DNA of 64,000 bases from Chitinophaga cymbidii. GTDB lineage: Bacteria; Bacteroidota; Bacteroidia; Chitinophagales; Chitinophagaceae. Below are positions 26,129-34,421 of the stretch, piece after piece. Where the stretch lies: NCBI RefSeq assembly GCF_007992715.1, contig NZ_BKAU01000001.1, forward strand, positions 1,178,001 to 1,242,000. The letters are read 5' to 3'. The position numbers and the translations under genes were made by a program. Every line of letters begins with the position of its first letter. The first letter of the stretch is position 1. The notes under the pieces are model-generated. The model did not search any database. It was not told the origin of the DNA and was given only the letters and a program-made list of their open reading frames with translations.

Positions 26129-26165
26129 CAAAACTATGGAAACTATTTAAACTGCCAAAGTTTCC
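26129..26165 (-). promoter_or_regulatory. Promoter of efflux operon with overlapping dyad operator
   Basis: On the minus strand TTTG (26159-26156), 19-nt spacer, TAGTTTTG (26136-26129), an exact consensus. The dyad GGAAACT / AGTTTCC (26138-26144 and 26159-26165) spans the spacer and -33 box, so a bound TetR dimer would block RNA polymerase. An inner AAACT...AGTTT repeat is also present. Confidence 0.6.
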
Positions 26166-26248
26166 AGTATTTATTTTTTGAATTTTATGACAAATGCGGT
26201 TCGTCATCCATATGAGGTCCTGAAAGGCTTAAAACGCCCTGTATTCCT

Positions 26249-26256
26249 TACCTTTG
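26249..26256 (+). promoter_or_regulatory. Possible -7 box of the DUF502 gene
   Basis: TACCTTTG, an exact TAnnTTTG, 23 bp before ATG 26279. No TTG at the expected -33 distance. Confidence 0.35.
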
Positions 26257-26278
26257 CCCTTTCAACACCATATCAACT

Positions 26279-26923
26279 ATGTCTCCAAAATTGAGATTTA
26301 AAGTGCTGTTGTCCCGGATACTGCGCTACTTTTTCCAGGGCCTGCTGGTGCTGGCGCCGATGGGTATCACTGCGTTCACGCTGTACTGGGGCTTTATCAC
26401 GATCGACAACCTGCTGCCGCGGGACCTGATCCCGGCGGACCATCCCATGAACTTCCTGCGTTACAAGGGGGTGGGATTTGCTATCGTGCTGATACTCATT
26501 GTCTTCGTTGGATACCTGAGCTCCTCGTTCATCATCGGGCGGCTGATAGATATGTTTGATCACATCCTGGAGCGCACACCTTTTATTAAATATATCTACT
26601 CTTCGGTGAAGGATGTGTTTGATGCGTTTGTGGGTGAGAAGAAGAAGTTCGACCACCCGGTGCTGGTGAATGTGTATGGTGTGGACGTGTGGGAAATGGG
26701 GTTTATTACGCAGAACGATGTGAGGAGCCTGGGGCTGGAGGGTTACCTGGCGGTGTACGTGCCGCATGCGTATGCGATTACGGGGAAGGTGTTCATTGTG
26801 CCGGCGGGGAAGGTGCGGCCGCTGACGAACATTTCCGCCGGGGAGGCGATGAAGTTCGCCGTGTCCGGCGGGGTGACGAATATTACGGAATCGGTAAAGA
26901 CAGCTGACACTCATCCGATATGA
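26279..26923 (+). CDS. DUF502 family membrane protein
   Basis: 214 residues. Two N-terminal membrane helices: residues ~14-42 (RYFFQGLLVLAPMGITAFTLYWGF) and ~62-85 (VGFAIVLILIVFVGYLSSSFIIG). The DUF502 signature follows: PFIKYIYSSVKDVFDAFVGEKKKFDHPVLVNVYG and YVPHAYAITGKVFIVPAGKVRPL. Family members are inner-membrane proteins of unknown function, conserved in bacteria and plants. Divergent from the TetR-led efflux operon with a ~170-bp shared intergenic region. Confidence 0.85.
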   Translation: MSPKLRFKVLLSRILRYFFQGLLVLAPMGITAFTLYWGFITIDNLLPRDLIPADHPMNFLRYKGVGFAIVLILIVFVGYLSSSFIIGRLIDMFDHILERTPFIKYIYSSVKDVFDAFVGEKKKFDHPVLVNVYGVDVWEMGFITQNDVRSLGLEGYLAVYVPHAYAITGKVFIVPAGKVRPLTNISAGEAMKFAVSGGVTNITESVKTADTHPI

Positions 26924-26996
26924 ACGCGATACATCAAACAGCACGTGTTCTTTTTTAAAAATAGTCCGACCTTGCAGCCGTAATTCAATTTTACGT

Positions 26997-27965
26997 ATGC
27001 ATCCATTGTTTAGAAACACGGCAACGCTGCTGGCGGCGTTTCTCCTGATCAGTTCTTCTTCCATGGCCTGGGGCTTCTTCGGGCACGAGCGGATCAACCG
27101 CCTGACGGTATTTTCCCTGCCACCTGAAATGATGGCGCTGTACAAGCCGCACATCGAATACATCGTGCAGCTGTCCACAGCGCCGGATAAAAGAAGGTAC
27201 ATGGTACCGGAAGAGGGGGCCAGGCACTACCTGGATGTGGACCATTACGGTTTCCTCAACATCCCGCGCACCTGGCCGCAGGCCGTGGAAAAGTTCACGG
27301 CAGACACCCTGCAGCGATACGGCATCCTCCCCTGGCACATGGAGCGCATGATGGCGCGGCTCACAAAAGCATTCATGACAGGGGACCAGGCCCGCATCCT
27401 CCGCCTGTCTTCCGAGCTGGGGCATTACATGGCGGACGCGCACGTGCCGCTGCACGCCTGCTCCAATCACAACGGGCAGCTGACGGGGCAGCACGGGATA
27501 CACGGGTTGTGGGAATCGCGCATCCCCGAGCTGCTGGCGGACAAACATTTTGATTACTGGACCGGGAAAGCCGGTTACATACGGGACTTCCGGGCATTCG
27601 CCTGGCAGGTGATCGGTGAAAGCGCCGGGGCCTCGGATACGGTGCTCTGGCTGGAAAAGCAGCTGAGCCTGCGTTTCCCGGCAGACAGGCGTTATGCCTA
27701 CGAGATCCGCAAAGGGAAGCTGGTCCGCAATTATTCGGCGGACTACGTGCGGGCTTACCAGGCGCTGCTGGGCGATATGGTGGAGCGCCGCATGCGGGGG
27801 GCCGTTGCAGCAGTGGCAGCCTGCTGGTATACCGCCTGGGTAGATGCCGGGCAGCCAACGCTTGCCGCCTTGGGGACCGGAAACCCCGCAGGCCAGGCAC
27901 AGGAAGCATTACGGGAGCTGGACAGCCTCTGGCAACAGCGGAAAATATTTGGCAGGGAGCATTAA
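26997..27965 (+). CDS. Secreted zinc-dependent phospholipase C/S1-P1 nuclease-like protein
   Basis: 322 residues with signal peptide cut near Ala24; the mature N-terminus begins W-G-F-F-G-H, which matches the start of this family, where the N-terminal Trp amine ligates zinc. Further likely ligands: HYLDVDHY (~residue 77-84), and SELGHYMADAHVPLHA (His/Asp/His) ~140-155, then GIHGLWE. The fold is all-helical. NCBI-type annotation for such Bacteroidota proteins is 'zinc dependent phospholipase C family'. Predicted to hydrolyse phosphodiesters of lipids or nucleic acids; substrate unknown. Single gene; starts 73 bp after the DUF502 gene. Confidence 0.75.
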   Translation: MHPLFRNTATLLAAFLLISSSSMAWGFFGHERINRLTVFSLPPEMMALYKPHIEYIVQLSTAPDKRRYMVPEEGARHYLDVDHYGFLNIPRTWPQAVEKFTADTLQRYGILPWHMERMMARLTKAFMTGDQARILRLSSELGHYMADAHVPLHACSNHNGQLTGQHGIHGLWESRIPELLADKHFDYWTGKAGYIRDFRAFAWQVIGESAGASDTVLWLEKQLSLRFPADRRYAYEIRKGKLVRNYSADYVRAYQALLGDMVERRMRGAVAAVAACWYTAWVDAGQPTLAALGTGNPAGQAQEALRELDSLWQQRKIFGREH

Positions 27966-27983
27966 GATTACCAAAGAAAGAAC

Positions 27984-27991
27984 TATCTTTG
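27984..27991 (+). promoter_or_regulatory. Possible promoter of serC
   Basis: TATCTTTG, exact TAnnTTTG, with a weak -33 region. It is the right half of a CCAAAG-N10-CTTTGG dyad (27971-27992). Leader to the serC ATG would be ~130 nt. Confidence 0.4.
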
Positions 27992-28131
27992 GCACTCTAT
28001 CTGTCTTTTTAACCTGTCCTCACTGACCAATCCTTCCGGTTTATATTTTATTGCAACCGCGATTTTTTACCAATTCCTTCGAAAAACCATAGAAAGTGGA
28101 ACAAGAAAACGTATTCAATTTAGATCGCAAC

Positions 28132-29202
28132 ATGAAGGTGCACAACTTTAATGCAGGTCCTTCTGTATTACCGAACGAAGTGCTGTACAAAGCCAGCAAA
28201 GCGCTGATTGACTTTGACGGTACGGGAATGTCCATCCTTGAAATAGGACACCGCACGGAGCAATTCACCGCCGTGATGGAAGAAGCGCGCAGTCTTGCCC
28301 GGGAGCTTATGCAGCTGGAAGACGACTACGAAGTGCTGTTCCTCCACGGAGGCGCCACCACCCAGTTCATGCAGGTTCCCATGAACCTCCTGGAAAGCGG
28401 TGAAACGGCCGCCTATGTGGATACCGGCGTGTGGTCCAACAAAGCCATCAAGGAAGCAAAACAGTTCGGTTATGTAGATGTTATCGCCAGCTCCAAAGAA
28501 ACGAATTACAATCACATCCCAAAGCAGTTCACGGTACCCCAGCAAGCCAAATACCTGCACATCACTACCAATAATACCATCTATGGTACGCAGTGGCAAA
28601 CGATACCGGAAACGGATGTGCCGCTCATCGCGGACATGAGCTCCGATATTCTCAGCCGCCAGATGGACTTTAACCGCTTCGCCCTGATCTATGCCGGCGT
28701 ACAAAAGAACATGGGCGCTGCAGGCGCTACCATGGTAGCCGTAAGAAAGAGCATGCTGGGTAAAGTAACGCGCAAGATCCCGTCCATACTGGATTACAGG
28801 CTGCATATCGAAAATGGTTCCATGCTGAACACCCCGCCGGTGTTCGCCGTATATATCTCCATGCTCACCCTCCGCTGGCTCAAAGGCCAGGGCGGCGTAG
28901 CAGCCATCGAGAAGATCAACGCCAAAAAAGCCGCGCTGCTGTACGACGAGATCGACCACAACCCGCTGTTCCGCGGAAACGTTGCCAAAGAAGACCGCAG
29001 CAGGATGAACGTCACCTTTACCATCGACAAACCGGAACTGGAAGAAGAATTCCTGAAGTTCTGCAAGAAAGAAGATATCGTTGGCATCAAAGGCCACCGC
29101 TTGTCCGGCGGCTTCCGTGCATCCCTGTACAATGCCCTGCCCCTCGAAAGCGTGGAAGCCATGGTGGAAGCCATGAAGCTCTTCTCGCTGAAGAAAGCAT
29201 AG
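28132..29202 (+). CDS. serC: Phosphoserine aminotransferase
   Basis: 356 residues from ATG 28132, which gives the family's usual N-terminus (KVHNFNAGPSVLP). A GTG in frame at 28096 would add 12 residues and is less likely. Family motifs: GGATTQFMQVPMNLL (residues ~76-90), ADMSSDILSR, and YAGVQKNMGAAG with the PLP-binding lysine Lys192; C-terminal GHRLSGGFRASLYNALP. It converts 3-phosphohydroxypyruvate and glutamate to phosphoserine and 2-oxoglutarate in serine (and, in some bacteria, pyridoxal phosphate) synthesis. Followed by a terminator, then a DUF1015 gene on the same strand, a pairing I recall from other Bacteroidota. Confidence 0.95.
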   Translation: MKVHNFNAGPSVLPNEVLYKASKALIDFDGTGMSILEIGHRTEQFTAVMEEARSLARELMQLEDDYEVLFLHGGATTQFMQVPMNLLESGETAAYVDTGVWSNKAIKEAKQFGYVDVIASSKETNYNHIPKQFTVPQQAKYLHITTNNTIYGTQWQTIPETDVPLIADMSSDILSRQMDFNRFALIYAGVQKNMGAAGATMVAVRKSMLGKVTRKIPSILDYRLHIENGSMLNTPPVFAVYISMLTLRWLKGQGGVAAIEKINAKKAALLYDEIDHNPLFRGNVAKEDRSRMNVTFTIDKPELEEEFLKFCKKEDIVGIKGHRLSGGFRASLYNALPLESVEAMVEAMKLFSLKKA

Positions 29203-29226
29203 AGGCATAACAAAATATTATATATA

Positions 29227-29261
29227 AAGACTGCCGCAGTAAATGTGGCAGTCTTTTTTTA
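29227..29261 (+). terminator. Terminator of serC
   Basis: AAGACTGCC-GCAGTAAATGT-GGCAGTCTT plus TTTTT, 24 bp after the serC stop. Confidence 0.85.
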
Positions 29262-29312
29262 TACCCCGCTCCTTTTACTATTTTTACGCCTCTTAACTGA
29301 AACTACACGATC

Positions 29313-30548
29313 ATGGCAATCATCAAACCGTTCCGCGCATTACGTCCACAGCCTGCGCTCGCTAAACAGGTAGCCGCAAGGCCCTACGATGTACTGAATT
29401 CCGGAGAAGCCGCCGCAGAAGCTGCCGGTAACCCGAACTCCTTCTACCACGTTTCGAAATCCGAGATAGACTTGCCGGAAGGTACGGACATCCACAGCGA
29501 AGCCGTGTACGCCAAAGCCGCGGAAAACCTGCAAAAGCTGCGGGAAAGCGGCACACTGTTCCATGAAGAAACACCCTGTTATTATATCTATAAACTGGTG
29601 ATGGACGGGCGCTCCCAGACAGGACTGGTATGTGTTTCATCGATCGGTGACTATAACAACGGCATCATCAAGAAACATGAATTCACCCGTCCCGAAAAAG
29701 AGCAGGACCGCATCAACCACATCACCGCCACCCGCGCGCAGACCGGCAACGTATTCCTGGCTTATGAGGACGTGCCCGAGCTGAACGCCATCATCGACCA
29801 CTGGCAACAGCAGCATGCGCCGGCATACGATTTTACGGCGGAAGACGGCATTTCCCACACCATCTGGGTGATAGATACGGCGGAGACCGGTGACCAGATC
29901 ACACAGCTCTTCGCGGAAAAAGTGCCCGCCACCTATATCGCCGACGGCCACCACCGCGCCGCATCCGCCGCACTGGTGCAAAAAGCCTCCGGCGAACCCA
30001 TCGACAGCGAAGCGAACCTGAACTACTTCCTCACCACCATATTCCCCGCCAGCCAGCTGGCCATCCTGGATTACAACCGCCTTGTAAAAGACCTGAACGG
30101 CCACAGCAAGGAAGCGTTCCTTTCCAGCCTCGAATATGATTTCACTGTGGAAGCCGTTGGCCACCACGAGCAGAAACCCTCCATGCTGCATGAATTCAGC
30201 ATGTACCTGGACGGTACCTGGTACCGCCTCGTAGCACGGGAAGGCACCTACACCACCGATCCCATCGGTATCCTGGATGTGACCATCCTGCAAAATAATG
30301 TGCTGGACAAGCTGCTCGGTATCAAAGACCCGCGCACGGACAAGCGCATCGACTTCGTAGGCGGCATCCGCGGACTGGGAGAGCTGGTGAAAAGAGTGAA
30401 CAGCGGAGAGATGAAAGTGGCCTTCGCCCTTTACCCAGTTACGATCCAGCAACTGTTCGATATTGCGGACAGCGGCAATGTAATGCCCCCCAAATCCACC
30501 TGGTTTGAACCCAAGCTGCGCGACGGCCTGCTGACGCATCTGATCTAA
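29313..30548 (+). CDS. DUF1015 family protein
   Basis: 411 residues, no signal peptide. Family hallmarks: an N-terminal IKPFRALRPQPALAKQVAARPYDVL, then NPNSFYHVSKSEIDLPEG, the segment GIIKKHEFTRPEKEQDRINHITATRAQTGNVFLAYE, the very conserved YIADGHHRAASA (~residue 208-219), and FALYPVTIQQLFDIADSGNVMPPKSTWFEPKLRDGL at the end. The family is conserved and often found next to serine-biosynthesis genes (serA/serC); a link to serine or phosphohydroxy-acid metabolism is plausible but I know of no certain function. Separated from serC by a terminator and closed by its own terminator. Confidence 0.9.
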   Translation: MAIIKPFRALRPQPALAKQVAARPYDVLNSGEAAAEAAGNPNSFYHVSKSEIDLPEGTDIHSEAVYAKAAENLQKLRESGTLFHEETPCYYIYKLVMDGRSQTGLVCVSSIGDYNNGIIKKHEFTRPEKEQDRINHITATRAQTGNVFLAYEDVPELNAIIDHWQQQHAPAYDFTAEDGISHTIWVIDTAETGDQITQLFAEKVPATYIADGHHRAASAALVQKASGEPIDSEANLNYFLTTIFPASQLAILDYNRLVKDLNGHSKEAFLSSLEYDFTVEAVGHHEQKPSMLHEFSMYLDGTWYRLVAREGTYTTDPIGILDVTILQNNVLDKLLGIKDPRTDKRIDFVGGIRGLGELVKRVNSGEMKVAFALYPVTIQQLFDIADSGNVMPPKSTWFEPKLRDGLLTHLI

Positions 30549-30561
30549 AATTCATCTGAAA

Positions 30562-30599
30562 CGTTGGCCCCGCCTTGCTCCGGGGTCAACGCTTTTTTC
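30562..30599 (+). terminator. Terminator of the DUF1015 gene
   Basis: CGTTG-G-CCCCG / CGGGG-T-CAACG with short loop, then C and TTTTTT; starts 13 bp after the stop. Confidence 0.85.
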
Positions 30600-30622
30600 T
30601 TACATTTACAAAAACGCATGGA

Positions 30623-31702
30623 ATGATGGAATGGCAAAAGGTAACTAAAAGATGGTCCCTTGTGCTGGCCGGCATCCTTACCCTGCAATGGGCGGCCGCG
30701 CAGGATAACAACGATCTGCAGAACACTGCGCGCAGCTTCCTGCGCAGCGGCGACTATGCCAATGCGATTTTGGTACTGAACCAGGCGATCCAGACATCAC
30801 CCGACGACCTCGAACTGAAAAGGGACCTGGCTTTCGCCTATTACCTCAAAGGAGATATCAACCGCGCTTATACCGTGGTGTCTCCCCTCGTCGATAAAAA
30901 AGACGCGGACATCCATACCTTCCAGATCGCCGGCAACATCTACCAGGGCAAGCAGGACTGGAAAGGCGCGGAAAAGCTCTACGTGCGCGGACTGAAAAAA
31001 TTCCCCAACAGCGGCGAGCTGCATAACGACTACGGCGACCTGCTCCAGAACATGAAGAACTTCGACGGCGCCCTGCGCCAGTGGGTGAAAGGCATTGAGG
31101 TAGATCCCAATTTCCCCGGCAACTATTACAACGCCGCCCGCAGCTACCTGTGGACCAACGAGCCCATCTGGGCCATCCTCTACGGCGAAACCTTCATCAA
31201 CCTCGAAAGTTATACCACCCGCACCGCGGAAGTACGGGACATCGTGATCGAATGTTATAAAAAACTTTTCGATGATCCCGCCATCTTTAATTCCATCCCC
31301 GGTGAATCCTCCGATAAAAAAGGTAAAAAGAATTCCGACAACGGCTTCATGGATGCCTATAAAGGCATTATGGCCAAACAGGTGAGCGTGATCACCACCG
31401 GCATAGAACCGGAATCGCTGATCATGCTGCGCACAAGGTTTCTGCTGGACTGGTACAACTTCTACGGCCTGCGGTATCCGTACGCCCTGTTCGATTTTCA
31501 GCGCAGGCTGCTGAAAGACGGCATGTTCGAAGCCTACAACCAGTGGATATTCGGCCCGGTGGCCAACCAGGCGGAATACAAGGCATGGACCACCCTGCAC
31601 AAGACCGATTACGATGCGTTCTCCGTATGGCAGCGGAACCATCCCCTGAAGCTCCGGGAAGACGAGTTTTACAATACGGGCAAGATCGCCACGATCAAGT
31701 AG
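30623..31702 (+). CDS. Secreted or membrane-anchored TPR-repeat protein
   Basis: 359 residues from ATG 30623 (an ATG at 30626 is equally possible). Start by position: the frame opens earlier, but inside the preceding terminator. A signal peptide (KRWSLVLAGILTLQWAAAQ) is followed by TPR-like helices in tandem: ARSFLRSGDYANAILVLNQAIQTSPDDLELKRDLAFAYYLKGDINRAY, ADIHTFQIAGNIYQGKQDWKGAEKLYVRGLKKFPNSGELHNDYGDLLQNMKNFDGALRQWVKGIEVDPNF, and YYNAARSYLWTNEPIWAILYGE. The second half has a Lys-rich linker (SDKKGKKNSD) and a helical domain of unknown type. Likely periplasmic scaffold; partner unknown. paaN follows after 27 bp. Confidence 0.8.
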   Translation: MMEWQKVTKRWSLVLAGILTLQWAAAQDNNDLQNTARSFLRSGDYANAILVLNQAIQTSPDDLELKRDLAFAYYLKGDINRAYTVVSPLVDKKDADIHTFQIAGNIYQGKQDWKGAEKLYVRGLKKFPNSGELHNDYGDLLQNMKNFDGALRQWVKGIEVDPNFPGNYYNAARSYLWTNEPIWAILYGETFINLESYTTRTAEVRDIVIECYKKLFDDPAIFNSIPGESSDKKGKKNSDNGFMDAYKGIMAKQVSVITTGIEPESLIMLRTRFLLDWYNFYGLRYPYALFDFQRRLLKDGMFEAYNQWIFGPVANQAEYKAWTTLHKTDYDAFSVWQRNHPLKLREDEFYNTGKIATIK

Positions 31703-31729
31703 GTGGAACAACATCCTAAACCATAGATT

Positions 31730-33391
31730 ATGCTGATCACAAAACACCAAAACATTATTGACAACGCGGTAAAAGCCAACCACGAAAGGACTTTTTATGC
31801 CCAGTACCCCGAACATCCGAAAGCTTACGGTGAAGAAGCGCCCGCAAAAGGCGGGCAGGCATTCAAAGAACAGCTGAACCAGCCTTTCACCCGCCTGAAA
31901 CAAAAGGTGATGGAAGGAATGGCCGGCGAGGAAGTTTCACCCTACACGCAGGAGCCGCTGGGCATCACCTATCCCGTTATTGCGGTAGACGAGCTGGTCA
32001 GCGCCGGCAAACGCGCCGGCGAACGGTGGGCGGCGCTGTCCGTAGCAGACAGGGCCAACATACTCACCGAAACGCTGGAAAAGATCAAAGACCATTTCTT
32101 CGAGATAGCGCATGCCACCATGCATACCACCGGCCAGAGCTTTATGATGAGCTTCCAGGCCAGCGGCCCCCACGCGAATGACCGCGCGCTGGAAGCCATT
32201 GCCATGGGATACCAGCAGCTGCAGCATTTCCCGGAAAAACTGAACTGGGAAAAGCCGATGGGCAAGTTCAGCATCAAACTGGAAAAATCGTTCAAAGCCG
32301 TTCCGAAGGGATTGGGCGTGGTGATCGGCTGCTCCACTTTCCCGGTGTGGAATTCCCTGCCGGGAATGTATGCGGACCTGGTCACCGGCAACCCCGTGAT
32401 CGTGAAACCGCATCCCAAAGCCGTACTCCCGATTGCCATAGCCGTTGCCGTTATACAGCAGGTGCTGGAAGAGAACGGGCAGGACCCCTACACCTGCCAG
32501 CTGGCTGTGGACAGCAGCGACCACCTCATCACCAAAGAACTTTGCGAACATCCGCAGATAGCGCTGATCGATTATACCGGCGGCAGCAGCTTCGGGAATT
32601 ACGTGGAATCGCTCGGTGGCCGCGGTAAAACCGTCTTCACCGAAAAAGCCGGCGTAAACTCCGTCATCCTCGATTCCGTAAAAGACATCGACGCCGTACT
32701 GCAGAATCTCGCCTTCTCCGTGAGCCTGTATTCCGGGCAGATGTGCACCGCGCCGCAGAACTTTTTCATCCCCGAATCCGGTGTAGGCACGCCGGACGGC
32801 AAGCTCGGCTTCAATGAAGTAGCCGCAAAATTCCGGGACGCGATCACCGCGCTGGTGAACAATCCAAAAATGGGCGCGGGCACCCTGGGCGCCATCCAGA
32901 ACGAAGCCACCCTGCAGCGGGTAAAAGACGCCGCGCAGCTTGGCGGCAAAATATTACTGAATGGCACAGCAGTTGTAAATGAAGAATATCAAGCCGCCCG
33001 CACCTGCTCGCCCGCGGTGATTGAGGTCAGCTCCGCGGATCACGGCATTTTTGAAAGAGAGCTGTTCGGCCCGGTCGTCCTCCTCGTCAAAACAAAAGAC
33101 ACCGCCCATTCCATCCAGCTGGCCCGCAAGATGGCGGAGCAGCACGGAGCGATCACCTGCGGCGCGTATACAACAGATGAAACGGTAAAGGACAACATCG
33201 CCACGGCCATGAACAGCGTGTTCACACCAGTATCGTTCAACTTTACCGGCTTTATCTGGATGAACCAGCACGCCGCCTTCTCCGACTTTCATGTGACCGG
33301 CGGCAATCCGGCCGGCAACGCCAGCTTCACGAACCAGGAATTTATCGTGAAGCGGTTTGTGTGGGTGGGGAACAGAACATATGTGGACTAA
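31730..33391 (+). CDS. paaN: PaaN-type aldehyde dehydrogenase (phenylacetate degradation family)
   Basis: 553 residues. Aldehyde-dehydrogenase-superfamily fold with FKAVPKGLGVVIGCSTFPVWNSLPGMYADLVTGNPVIVKPHPKAVLP, the TGGSSFGNYVESLGGRGKTVFTEKAGVNSVIL glutamate region and the nucleophile segment YSGQMCTAPQNF (Cys339). Length and N-terminal block (AFKEQLNQPFTRLKQKVMEG) match PaaN proteins. In phenylacetate catabolism related proteins open and oxidise the ring product; here no other paa genes are nearby, so its substrate is uncertain (long-chain or aromatic aldehyde). Overlap with the downstream YceI gene is absent (11 bp gap). Confidence 0.85.
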   Translation: MLITKHQNIIDNAVKANHERTFYAQYPEHPKAYGEEAPAKGGQAFKEQLNQPFTRLKQKVMEGMAGEEVSPYTQEPLGITYPVIAVDELVSAGKRAGERWAALSVADRANILTETLEKIKDHFFEIAHATMHTTGQSFMMSFQASGPHANDRALEAIAMGYQQLQHFPEKLNWEKPMGKFSIKLEKSFKAVPKGLGVVIGCSTFPVWNSLPGMYADLVTGNPVIVKPHPKAVLPIAIAVAVIQQVLEENGQDPYTCQLAVDSSDHLITKELCEHPQIALIDYTGGSSFGNYVESLGGRGKTVFTEKAGVNSVILDSVKDIDAVLQNLAFSVSLYSGQMCTAPQNFFIPESGVGTPDGKLGFNEVAAKFRDAITALVNNPKMGAGTLGAIQNEATLQRVKDAAQLGGKILLNGTAVVNEEYQAARTCSPAVIEVSSADHGIFERELFGPVVLLVKTKDTAHSIQLARKMAEQHGAITCGAYTTDETVKDNIATAMNSVFTPVSFNFTGFIWMNQHAAFSDFHVTGGNPAGNASFTNQEFIVKRFVWVGNRTYVD

Positions 33392-33402
33392 AATCAGATC
33401 AT

Positions 33403-34068
33403 ATGCAGTATAAAGTATTGGTTCTCTTTTCATTTCTTTTGGCAGTGGCCTGCCAGCAAGTCCCCAAAGCAGATAAAGCAGCGATAACGGACCCGCAGGC
33501 CGTGAAACAGCCGGAAGAAGGGCATGCCCACCAGCTGGACACTTCCGCCAGTACCCTCTACTGGATCGGTACCAAGCCCACCGGCGAGCACAAAGGCTCC
33601 TTCCGCTTCCTGGAAGGACAGCTGTATGAAAAGGACAGTACTTTAACGGGCGGACAATTCGTCATTAACATCAACAGCCTGCGGAACATCGATCTGCAGC
33701 CGCAACCGGATATGAAATCGAAACTGGAAGAGGAATTGCGCGGCGAGAATTTCTTCGACGCCGCGCGGTTCCCCACCGCCAGGTTCGAGATCACCGAAGT
33801 GAGCAGCTACCAGCCCAGCGAAAAAGATAAAGGCGTACTGCTGAAAGACGCCACGCACATGATCAAGGGGAACCTCACTATGAAAAGTGTCACCAAAAAT
33901 ATCACCTTCCCCGCCAAGATCGTGCTGCAGGATGGAAAAGTGAAAGCGGAAGCGAATTTTAATATCGACAGGACCCAATGGGGCATGACCTACCGGGCGG
34001 ACAAATCCGTACAGGACAAGCTGATCAACTCCATCGTGAACATTCATTTCGAGATCATCACCCGATAA
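33403..34068 (+). CDS. YceI family lipoprotein
   Basis: 221 residues from ATG 33403; upstream in-frame residues overlap paaN and are rejected. Lipobox LAVAC (Cys17). The YceI lipocalin-like barrel follows: STLYWIGTKPTGEHKGSFRFLEGQLYEKDSTLTGGQFVININSLRNIDL, LRGENFFDAARFPTARFEITEV, MIKGNLTMKSVTKNITFPAKI, NFNIDRTQWGMTYRADKSVQDKLI. YceI proteins bind isoprenoid quinones or lipids in the periplasm. Sits between paaN and a 2TM-domain gene on the same strand. Confidence 0.9.
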   Translation: MQYKVLVLFSFLLAVACQQVPKADKAAITDPQAVKQPEEGHAHQLDTSASTLYWIGTKPTGEHKGSFRFLEGQLYEKDSTLTGGQFVININSLRNIDLQPQPDMKSKLEEELRGENFFDAARFPTARFEITEVSSYQPSEKDKGVLLKDATHMIKGNLTMKSVTKNITFPAKIVLQDGKVKAEANFNIDRTQWGMTYRADKSVQDKLINSIVNIHFEIITR

Positions 34069-34111
34069 AAAATCCGGATTTTTTTCTTAAATTGTAGGAA
34101 ACGCCTTCATT

Positions 34112-34396
34112 ATGGAAACAAACCAGGAAAAAGACGAACGGCTGTGGCGCATTGCAAAAGCCCGCGCCGGCTTCCGGAATCACCTGATGACCTACCTGAT
34201 CATCAATGGCGCATTATGGATCATCTGGCTGCTGACCGGCGCCCACGGTGATGTTCCCTGGCCGCTATGGCCGATGTTCGGATGGGGGCTCGGCCTCGCT
34301 TTCCAGTACTACGGCGCATTCCATAAAGACCCCTACGGCGATACGATCCGTGAATACGAAAAACTGCAGCAGGAAAAAGAACGCCAGGGCCTTTAG
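34112..34396 (+). CDS. 2TM domain-containing small membrane protein
   Basis: 94 residues: RIAKARAGFRNHLMTYLIINGALWIIWLLTG, then WPLWPMFGWGLGLAFQYYGAF, two helices joined by a short loop, flanked by charged ends (KLQQEKERQ). This is the 2TM (PF13239) pattern, common in Bacteroidota and also found fused to histidine kinases. Function unknown. 43 bp after the YceI gene, 25 bp before the acyl-CoA ligase. Confidence 0.85.
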   Translation: METNQEKDERLWRIAKARAGFRNHLMTYLIINGALWIIWLLTGAHGDVPWPLWPMFGWGLGLAFQYYGAFHKDPYGDTIREYEKLQQEKERQGL

Positions 34397-34421
34397 CAGC
34401 ATCCGCGCTTAACCTCCTATC

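Noticed and set aside
26273..27202. 309-residue antisense frame opposite DUF502
   Set aside because: The sense strand encodes DUF502 and phospholipase-like proteins with signal/membrane segments; the antisense frame is His/Arg-rich.
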